From contig NZ_CP053923.1 of assembly GCF_014672695.1 (NCBI RefSeq), positions 2,693,558 through 2,698,646 of the forward strand: 5,089 nucleotides of DNA. The letters are read 5' to 3'. The DNA is from Defluviicoccus vanus (GTDB taxonomy: Bacteria > Pseudomonadota > Alphaproteobacteria > Rhodospirillales > Defluviicoccaceae). Below the pieces are notes generated by a model. That model was not told the origin of the DNA. It saw only the letters and a program-made list of their open reading frames with translations, and ran no database searches. The translations under genes and the position numbers were made by a program. Positions within the stretch are counted from its first letter, which is position 1. Each line of letters begins with the position of its first letter. Shown here one piece after another: positions 1 through 4,516 of the stretch.

Positions 1-1
1 G

Positions 2-247
2 GCGAGTAACCTGTTGACCGCGGTGCATGAGGTCAACGCCAATGTGCTCTACATCCTGATCGGCGTGCACTTGGCCGCGATCACCTTTTACTGGCTGGTG
101 CAGCGGGAAAACCTGGTACGGCCGATGCTGACCGGTTGCAAGGAGTCGACCGGGGTGGTCGGCGGCGAAACCAGCTTTGCCAATCCGCTGCTGGCGCTGC
201 TCATTTTTGTCATCGCTGCGGCGGCGGTCTGGGCACTCGTGTCATGA
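2..247 (+). CDS. Cytochrome b561 (CybB-type), C-terminal part, 5' end outside window
   Basis: This is the last ~81 codons of a four-helix inner-membrane di-heme cytochrome b561, a family that passes electrons from quinol or superoxide to periplasmic acceptors. The frame is open to the window edge, so the true start lies upstream; the TTG at 14 is only an internal codon. What shows the family: a His-Glu pair (His codon at 26-28) followed 14 residues later by a second His inside a hydrophobic helix (His at 68-70). That spacing matches the two C-terminal heme-ligand histidines of E. coli CybB as I recall them. After it comes the usual 'RPMLTG' loop, then a last hydrophobic segment of about 20 residues ending at the TGA. 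The gene converges on a periplasmic class II cytochrome c, a plausible electron partner (inference). Families related to it include YceI-linked and Ni/Fe-hydrogenase b subunits, but the short C-terminus favours CybB. Confidence 0.85.
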   Translation, partial: ASNLLTAVHEVNANVLYILIGVHLAAITFYWLVQRENLVRPMLTGCKESTGVVGGETSFANPLLALLIFVIAAAAVWALVS

Positions 248-299
248 TGCAGTATCCGCCCCGCGTCACCGCACTCACCGCTGTGGCTGTAGCCGATGC

Positions 300-323
300 C
301 GCCGTCGCCGGGCGGCGACGGCG
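300..323. terminator. GC-rich hairpin between convergent genes, possible bidirectional terminator
   Basis: A perfect 10-bp stem (300-309 pairing with 314-323) with a 4-base GGGC loop lies between the stops of the b561 gene (247) and the class II cytochrome gene (338). Its position between convergent genes fits a shared transcription terminator. Neither side has a run of T residues, so it is not a textbook intrinsic terminator; it could instead protect 3' ends or act with Rho. The hairpin is seen directly; its role is inferred. Confidence 0.5.
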
Positions 324-337
324 TGTCGATCGACCGA

Positions 338-784
338 TTACTTCTTCTTGAAGTCGTCGTGGCAGCCCTTGCAGGTCTTGACCATTGCCCCGAAGGCGGG
401 AGCCATGGCCGCAGGCGACGCGTCCGCCTGCTTCGCCAACTCGGCAGCGGCCAACTGGAATGCCTCGACCGCCTTCTTGAAGTCAGTCGGCTTTTCCCAG
501 ATCGCCGGCAACGCCTCGGTTTCGCCCTTGTTGGAACCGGCCGGAAACAGGTGGTCGACGAGCTTGGAAAGTGCCGCGATCCCTAGAACATGCACCTTCG
601 CGTCGTCGCTGAAGTCAACCTTGCCAGTGATCAACTGCTTCAAGGCGCTGGTATGGCCGCCGATCGCCTCCATCACGCCCTCGCGATACTCGACAATGGG
701 TTCCTTTGCCAGCGCAGCGGAGGCCACGAACAGAGAGAAGGCGGCGACGCTAGCGGCGCCGAAGTGATGATGGAAAACGGACAT
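338..784 (-). CDS. Periplasmic class II cytochrome c (c556-like / cytochrome c' family)
   Basis: A 148-residue exported four-helix-bundle c-type cytochrome. Residues 1-26 form a signal peptide (HHH n-region, hydrophobic core, cleavage expected after 'ASAALA'), leaving a ~122-residue mature protein, normal for class II cytochromes. The heme-binding CKGCH motif is at residues 138-142, six residues from the C-terminus, the hallmark position of this class; His142 is the axial ligand. In the first helix Arg34 is followed four residues later by Met38. By eye this is the heme-facing distal position, occupied by Leu, Tyr or Phe in NO/CO-binding cytochrome c'. A Met there predicts six-coordinate low-spin heme and electron transfer, as in c556. 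The ATG at 784 is supported by a GAGGAG ribosome site at 792-797, 7 bases away. The gene converges on the b561 gene and diverges from the LOG gene. Family assignment is firm; redox partner and spin state are inferred. Confidence 0.93.
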   Translation of the reverse strand: MSVFHHHFGAASVAAFSLFVASAALAKEPIVEYREGVMEAIGGHTSALKQLITGKVDFSDDAKVHVLGIAALSKLVDHLFPAGSNKGETEALPAIWEKPTDFKKAVEAFQLAAAELAKQADASPAAMAPAFGAMVKTCKGCHDDFKKK

Positions 785-829
785 AGGAAAACTCCTCGGA
801 GAATCGGGCAGGAAGAAAAGCGTAGCGAG

Positions 830-858
830 AGATAAACGCTGACGCAGCGTTTGTGCAA
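830..858 (-). promoter_or_regulatory. Candidate promoter with embedded inverted repeat for the class II cytochrome
   Basis: A perfect inverted repeat, AAACGCTG (834-841) / CAGCGTTT (845-852), with a 3-base gap lies about 50 bp upstream of the cytochrome start. On the minus strand it fills the 17-base spacer between a weak -35 (TTGCAC, 858-853) and a weak -10 (TTATCT, 835-830). A repressor or activator bound there would sit on the core promoter. The repeat is certain; the promoter boxes match consensus poorly, and the operator role is inferred. It resembles neither an FNR/NnrR box (TTGAT-N4-ATCAA) nor another site I recognise. It could also serve the divergent LOG gene. Confidence 0.35.
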
Positions 859-962
859 TTCAAGAAAAGGTGTAGACGCTTTGGGTATCGCTTGCCATGT
901 CGATGCCGTATGCTCACGCTAAACATGGGAGTGCGCGTGTGGAGGCGGGGCCTCCGGCTGGT

Positions 963-967
963 GGAGG
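963..967 (+). promoter_or_regulatory. Ribosome binding site that sets the LOG gene start
   Basis: GGAGG lies 4 bases before the ATG at 972, within GGAGGAAGA. It favours translation from 972 over the in-frame ATG at 897, which would add 25 residues not expected in this family and has no comparable site in front of it. A second ATG at 981 is also possible, 13 bases from the site. Confidence 0.65.
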
Positions 968-971
968 AAGA

Positions 972-1559
972 ATGACCAATATGCTCTCGCTTTGTGTGCT
1001 CTGCGGGTCCCGCGATGGCGGCGATCCGGCGTTTCGCGAGGCAACGGTTCGTCTCGGCCATCTGATGGCGCGCCGGGGCGTCCGCTTGGTCTACGGCGGT
1101 GGGTCCATAGGCCTGATGGGAATCCTGGCCGACTCGGTGCTGGCCGCGGGTGGCGAGGTGATCGGCATCATTCCCGATTTTCTCATTCGCCGCGAGGTGG
1201 GGCATCGGCGGTTGACTGATCTGATCGTCACCACCAGCATGCATGACCGCAAGCGACGGATGTTCGAGATGGCCGATGCCTTCGTAATCCTGCCGGGCGG
1301 TCTCGGCACTCTCGACGAAACCTTTGAAATCGTCACCTGGAAGCAGATCAAGCTGCACGATGCGCCAATCGTCGTCCTCGACGTGAACGGCTACTGGGAG
1401 CCGTTGAAGGCGCTGATCGATGCGACCATCACCGGCGAATTTGCTCATGCGAGCGTCCGCGAACTCGTTACCTTCGTTACCACCCCAGAAGCCGTGTTCG
1501 ACGAGTTACCGGTTACCCACCAGCAGACGCGTGAAGAAATCCTGACCAGCCAGCTCTAG
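972..1559 (+). CDS. LOG family protein (TIGR00730), cytokinin riboside 5'-monophosphate phosphoribohydrolase-like
   Basis: A 195-residue cytosolic Rossmann-fold protein of the LOG / 'lysine decarboxylase-like' family. Characterised members hydrolyse the N-glycosidic bond of nucleoside 5'-monophosphates, releasing free base (cytokinin or adenine) and ribose 5-phosphate. Motifs in order: N-terminal 'LCVLCGSRDG' (residues 7-16), the phosphate loop 'YGGGSIGLMG' (41-50), 'MHDRKRRM' (90-97) with conserved Arg93/Lys94, and the signature PGGLGTLDE (108-116) with the catalytic Glu116. Length matches the family's usual 180-195 residues, with a normal 'tw.qi.lh..P' segment (122-132). The older name lysine decarboxylase is a misannotation for this fold. 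Start at 972 is chosen from family length and the GGAGG upstream. It stands alone in a divergent arrangement with the cytochrome gene; about 100 bp downstream is the remnant of a CNNM-type gene. In most bacteria the role is probably nucleotide turnover rather than hormone synthesis (inference). Confidence 0.92.
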   Translation: MTNMLSLCVLCGSRDGGDPAFREATVRLGHLMARRGVRLVYGGGSIGLMGILADSVLAAGGEVIGIIPDFLIRREVGHRRLTDLIVTTSMHDRKRRMFEMADAFVILPGGLGTLDETFEIVTWKQIKLHDAPIVVLDVNGYWEPLKALIDATITGEFAHASVRELVTFVTTPEAVFDELPVTHQQTREEILTSQL

Positions 1560-1663
1560 TCAGGCAACGGCAGGGTTAGCGGCGCTATGCGCATGACTGC
1601 GGCGTCATTCCTGGGGCTAGCTCGGAGCGAACGGGGGTTGCCACTGCACTTGTTCTCCTGCTC

Positions 1664-1840
1664 ATGACTGACATCGCCTGGGAGCTCCTCGTAATTCTGT
1701 TGCTGGTGGCGCTGAATGGCTTTCTCGCCATGTCGGAACTGGCAGTGGTTTCCTCCCGGCGGGCCCGGCTGCAGCAGTGGGCACAGAAGGGCAGGTGCGG
1801 CGCGCTCGACGTCCCACCGGCGCGGCAGCCGGCCGAGTGA
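1664..1840 (+). pseudogene. Truncated N-terminus of a CNNM/HlyC-CorC-type membrane protein
   Basis: An open frame of 58 codons starts with a segment that reads like the first transmembrane helix of CNNM-domain (DUF21) 'hemolysin' family proteins: a hydrophobic 'ELLVILLLVALNGFLAMSE' stretch (residues 7-25), then 'LAVVSSRRARLQQ' (26-38). These are the family's usual opening motifs. Intact members are about 430 residues with a CNNM membrane domain, two CBS domains and a C-terminal CorC_HlyC domain, and act in divalent cation (Mg2+/Co2+) export or homeostasis. Here resemblance fades after about residue 43 and the frame ends at a TGA (1838-1840), which is also the first three bases of a 10-bp inverted repeat. 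No later part of the gene follows. No convincing ribosome site is seen before the ATG. It is therefore called a remnant, not a functional short protein. The identification is by motif memory. Confidence 0.75.
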
Positions 1841-1911
1841 TTTCAGTCCATGGCGTCTTCGTGACTCTCGTCTTGCTCGTAGCCTGACAGAATCGCAACC
1901 CACTGAAATCA
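1838..1911. repeat. 74-bp segment bounded by perfect 10-bp inverted repeats (MITE-like or IS scar)
   Basis: TGATTTCAGT at 1838-1847 is repeated exactly inverted as ACTGAAATCA at 1902-1911, 54 bases apart. The interior carries no open gene. The left repeat begins exactly at the stop of the truncated CNNM gene, so this looks like the ends of a small non-autonomous element, or of an internally deleted insertion sequence, marking the breakpoint. No clear target-site duplication flanks it, so a deletion may have followed insertion. I do not recognise the family. Confidence 0.5.
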
Positions 1912-1950
1912 ATCAATCTTTTTCAGCTTGGATCTAAGGAAGGCAGAAAG

Positions 1951-1993
1951 AGCGCGCAACAATAGCCAGCGTTAAGCGATCGCTGCGCGCGCT
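1951..1993 (-). terminator. Candidate terminator structure downstream of the copper radical oxidase gene
   Basis: Read on the minus strand just past the oxidase stop, a 7-bp outer stem (AGCGCGC at 1993-1987 with GCGCGCT at 1957-1951) encloses an inner CAGCG/CGCTG stem-loop, followed by the pyrimidine-rich stretch CTTTCTGCCTTCC. Position and shape suit a terminator, but the outer stem has a long interior and there is no clean U-run, so the call is weak. Confidence 0.3.
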
Positions 1994-2001
1994 GTACGCG
2001 A

Positions 2002-3846
2002 TTAGGTGGTCAAGCGAACGATCTTCGCGATGGAAGGTACGCCGTCTTGGTTGAAGACGAACAGCATGTAATACCCCGGTATCGCCCGGTTGGGATCGCT
2101 CGGCATGGTGAGCTGATAGTCCCTTCCAGATACGGTATTCGAACGTGAAAAGCTCACATCGAGAAACCGCTGTTCGGAGTTGTGGGTATGGGTTATCGAA
2201 CCCAGCCGCACGAGAGTGACGCGGCTGACCGTGTCAAGCAATTGGCCGCCACGAAGGCCGACCGCCATGCCTTTGGCTTGGCCGAGTTTGGCAGCGTCCC
2301 AGTTGGTGGCGAAAGTAGGCCGCGGTGCGGGTTGCCCCGAGCCATCTTTCTTGTAGAGATAAGGCGGATAATAGATCTCCGCGTTCAGATTGTTGACGGG
2401 GCCTGGCGCACCGCCAGCACCTGTAAGCACGGTGGCGTCGGGCATCAGCAGGGCGATGGAGTGATAGAGGCGTGCCTTTTTGGCGCTGGCGCCCGTGGTC
2501 CACTGGCCGGTTGCCGGATCCCAGATGAGCGCGGAATAGGCGACGCCGGTGAGGGTATTCGCAACGGCGGAACCACCGGTCAGCAGGACTTTTCCGTCCG
2601 CCATCACCGTCAGCGTCGACCAGAAACGATCCTGGTCGATGTCGCCGACCTGTTGGACGACTGGCTTTGGTGTAGCGTTCAGGTCGATGAGCACGACCTT
2701 GTGGTCGAAGCGCAACGAAAGAACCATGCCAGGCGCATACATCACAGTTGGCAACTGGTTGTTGGCCTTCAGGGTTCTGGGGAGGGAGATTAGGTTGAAG
2801 GTGCCTTGTCCGGTCGTGCCCATGTAGAACATGGCACCGTCAATGGAGAGGAGGAAAATCTGTCCGTTGGGTGCAACAAATGTCCGCGGATAGTACCAGA
2901 CTCCGGCGAATATGTTGGTCGGGTTGATTCCGGGCAGCAACTTCCAGCCGCTCCCCGGCGTGTATACTTCAGGAATTGAGACAGGCGCGTTGGGAAACTG
3001 ATCCGAACGACCGCCGATCGCAACCATCGTTCCATTCGGCATCGTTACCAGCGACGGATACCAACGGGCATACGTCATCGCCGTTTCCGGCTGCAGGGTC
3101 GGCGTATTGGACAGTGTCGTTTTTTCGGCGAAAATTTCTGTCTGGTTCGTCGAGTAATTGCGCTGGGTGCCGATGGTCTGATCACCGCCGGTGATCAGGA
3201 CATTGCCGTTCGAGGGGATGATGGCCTGGCCACTGCAGAAAATATCGACAGCGGTCGTATTGGGCAGCAGCAAATGGGCGTCGAGGCCGGTTCCGAGGGA
3301 TGGATCCCACACGTCATAGTTAAACTGTGCACCCTGCTGACCTAATTGATTGGTCCCATAGCTCAGGACCTTGCCTGACGGCAGCAGAACTTCGTGCAGG
3401 CCGTTAATTGTCCAGGGTACGGGATCGCCGAATTTGCCGGTGACGTTGGCATTTGCCGCGCCGGTGGGGGTGGCGGCTTGCGCTTGTACCGCGATGGAGC
3501 CAAGAACTCCTGACGCGAGCGCGGCGGCGGCGAGAGCGGCAAAGCGCAGCCGGGCGACACACCACGAGTGCCTAACTGTGCTGCGAATCAAGCCAGCCAT
3601 CGTTATTTCCCCCTGCTGCGTGGACCCTGTCGCCGTCGACGTGTCCGATTTGGCCTTACTGCCGGTCGGTGTCTTCGTCGCCTGACTAGGCTTGACGCCT
3701 GGCCCGTATCCCCAGTCGATAGGCGCCGTCCGTTCCCGCTCGCTTTGGCCGTGCATCGCCTCGTCATCCGCTGCCTGGGCGGCAGCGCCGACAAAGCTTG
3801 CTAAGCAAAAACATAATGCAAGCATCAGGTTGTTTGGTGTCCGCAT
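2002..3846 (-). CDS. Secreted copper radical oxidase (galactose oxidase / glyoxal oxidase-like, kelch + DUF1929)
   Basis: A 614-residue exported oxidase; the family oxidises primary alcohols or aldehydes with O2, releasing H2O2. Residues ~140-500 are a kelch-type beta-propeller with repeated 'NG.v...GG' strands, and ~508-614 form the C-terminal DUF1929 Greek-key domain. The active-site set is complete by eye against galactose oxidase: Cys204 in 'DIFCSG' and Tyr263 in 'ARWYPS' (the Tyr-Cys radical cofactor), Tyr461-His462 in 'RLYHS', and His553 in 'THTHNSEQR'. The Trp that stacks on the galactose oxidase cofactor aligns with Ser281, so the substrate may differ from galactose. The N-terminus is odd: a signal peptide at 1-26 (after 'AQA'), a Ser/Thr/Gly-rich linker, then a second complete signal peptide at 83-124 ('LAAAALASGVLGSIAVQAQA'). 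Met83 (3600) has AGGGGG 8 bases upstream; Met1 has only GGGGAGAG about 10 bases away. The real oxidase may therefore start at 3600 (532 residues). It is a single gene flanked by an IR scar and AT-rich DNA, suggesting acquisition. The fold is sure; the substrate is unknown. Confidence 0.9.
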   Translation of the reverse strand: MRTPNNLMLALCFCLASFVGAAAQAADDEAMHGQSERERTAPIDWGYGPGVKPSQATKTPTGSKAKSDTSTATGSTQQGEITMAGLIRSTVRHSWCVARLRFAALAAAALASGVLGSIAVQAQAATPTGAANANVTGKFGDPVPWTINGLHEVLLPSGKVLSYGTNQLGQQGAQFNYDVWDPSLGTGLDAHLLLPNTTAVDIFCSGQAIIPSNGNVLITGGDQTIGTQRNYSTNQTEIFAEKTTLSNTPTLQPETAMTYARWYPSLVTMPNGTMVAIGGRSDQFPNAPVSIPEVYTPGSGWKLLPGINPTNIFAGVWYYPRTFVAPNGQIFLLSIDGAMFYMGTTGQGTFNLISLPRTLKANNQLPTVMYAPGMVLSLRFDHKVVLIDLNATPKPVVQQVGDIDQDRFWSTLTVMADGKVLLTGGSAVANTLTGVAYSALIWDPATGQWTTGASAKKARLYHSIALLMPDATVLTGAGGAPGPVNNLNAEIYYPPYLYKKDGSGQPAPRPTFATNWDAAKLGQAKGMAVGLRGGQLLDTVSRVTLVRLGSITHTHNSEQRFLDVSFSRSNTVSGRDYQLTMPSDPNRAIPGYYMLFVFNQDGVPSIAKIVRLTT

Positions 3847-4479
3847 GTGCTTTTGACTCTCCCCTTGGCATAAAATCGAAAGTAAAGAGCGTATGCTCCA
3901 TACTTATTTGACCTGATAACACGAGTATTCATTTTTATTCTTCGTTTAGTCGTCCTCATATGTTTGCGCGATTGTTCTCCTTTGCTGCAATGTAAAGTTT
4001 GTTCGCTGTGTGTAAGTAAAAGCGGGGACCTCATTCATCGCTCGTCGCAACTGTACGTCCTAGGCCAGGGAGGCGGTATGGTGGTCGTAAAACCGACTCG
4101 CCGTGCGCCGGAGTGGCCGTCGCCTGTTCAAGCCGGGATTGGCGCGAGATGATGCGCACCATTTCAATGCACCGCTTTGTTCCCCAATAGGTAGCGCTGG
4201 TTCCCACAAAAAATAGAAGGTTACGCAAGGCAGTTGCCAGAGATATGCCCGTAAAAATAGTATATCCGTGCGCACGGCGGCCATTTTTTGCCACAAAGGG
4301 GCGGTCAAACGTTGAATCATGTTTACAGTGTGTCCCAGCTATGGCAAACGCGACCTATTATGCCGTAAGGCCCGTTGAAATTGCATCTTAAGAATTAGTG
4401 ATATGGGATGTATGTGAGCTGCGTCTCACTCACGTCATAGTAGAATTCAGGCAGTGCCGGCAGGACAGCGCAGCGTGGA
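3847..4479. other. Long AT-rich intergenic region with no convincing gene
   Basis: About 630 bases without a supportable gene. Base composition falls sharply near the oxidase start: 3901-3960 has 19 G+C of 60, and 3961-4020 has 24 of 60, while 4031-4170 is closer to the neighbours. Open frames present are short, lack ribosome sites and overlap one another on the minus strand (4031-4294, 4060-4320). Structures seen are GAGC-GTAT-GCTC (3887-3898), about 40 bp before the oxidase start; a 12-bp perfect palindrome at 4266-4277; and a GTGAG/CTCAC hairpin at 4414-4429. No tRNA, attachment site or clear promoter for the oxidase was recognised. The region may be decayed foreign DNA or hold untranslated regulatory sequence. 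Confidence 0.6.
4266..4277. repeat. Perfect 12-bp palindrome CCGTGCGCACGG followed by a T-run
   Basis: CCGTGC/GCACGG is self-complementary with no gap. Six bases further on is a run of six T residues (4284-4289). It could be a dimeric-regulator site or a terminator relic, but a gapless palindrome makes a poor RNA hairpin and no gene ends just upstream. Only the palindrome itself is certain. Confidence 0.3.
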
Positions 4480-4508
4480 TTGCGAACTGACGATGGCTCG
4501 GCCATAAT
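4480..4508 (+). promoter_or_regulatory. Sigma70-like promoter, probably giving a leaderless mRNA for the LysM lipoprotein
   Basis: TTGCGA (4480-4485; 4 of 6 to TTGACA), an exact 17-base spacer, then CATAAT (4503-4508; 5 of 6 to TATAAT). The expected transcription start falls at about 4515-4517, and the lipoprotein ATG is at 4517. No Shine-Dalgarno sequence is visible in front of that ATG, which fits leaderless translation. The boxes are seen directly; their use is inferred. Confidence 0.6.
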
Positions 4509-4516
4509 CACTGCCC

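Noticed and set aside
177..767. A 196-codon plus-strand open frame
   Set aside because: It is antisense to the class II cytochrome gene, whose signal peptide and CKGCH motif are unmistakable.
750..1448. A 232-codon open frame on the minus strand
   Set aside because: It runs antisense to the well-supported LOG gene, is rich in Arg and His, and has no recognisable motif; it is a GC-rich shadow frame.
1593..1608. ATGAC/GTCAT hairpin after the LOG gene as a terminator
   Set aside because: Only five base pairs with no T-run; too weak to report.
1976..1983. GCGATCGC, identical to the cyanobacterial HIP1 repeat
   Set aside because: It occurs once and the surrounding genes are proteobacterial; likely chance within a GC-rich hairpin.
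2182..2793. A 203-codon plus-strand open frame
   Set aside because: It lies antisense inside the oxidase gene and shows no family motif or ribosome site.
3825..4034. A small basic minus-strand open frame ending 22 bases inside the oxidase start, a possible upstream leader peptide
   Set aside because: It lies in AT-rich DNA with no well-placed ribosome site; the nearest purine-rich stretch is about 17 bases from an ATG. Not enough to call.
4156..4173. Two GCACC copies resembling halves of an NtrC site
   Set aside because: They are in the same orientation, whereas an NtrC site needs inverted TGCACC/GGTGCA halves.
4031..4320. Two overlapping minus-strand open frames of 86-87 codons, one with a hydrophobic stretch
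   Set aside because: They start without ribosome sites, one from GTG, overlap in different frames, and match nothing I recognise.
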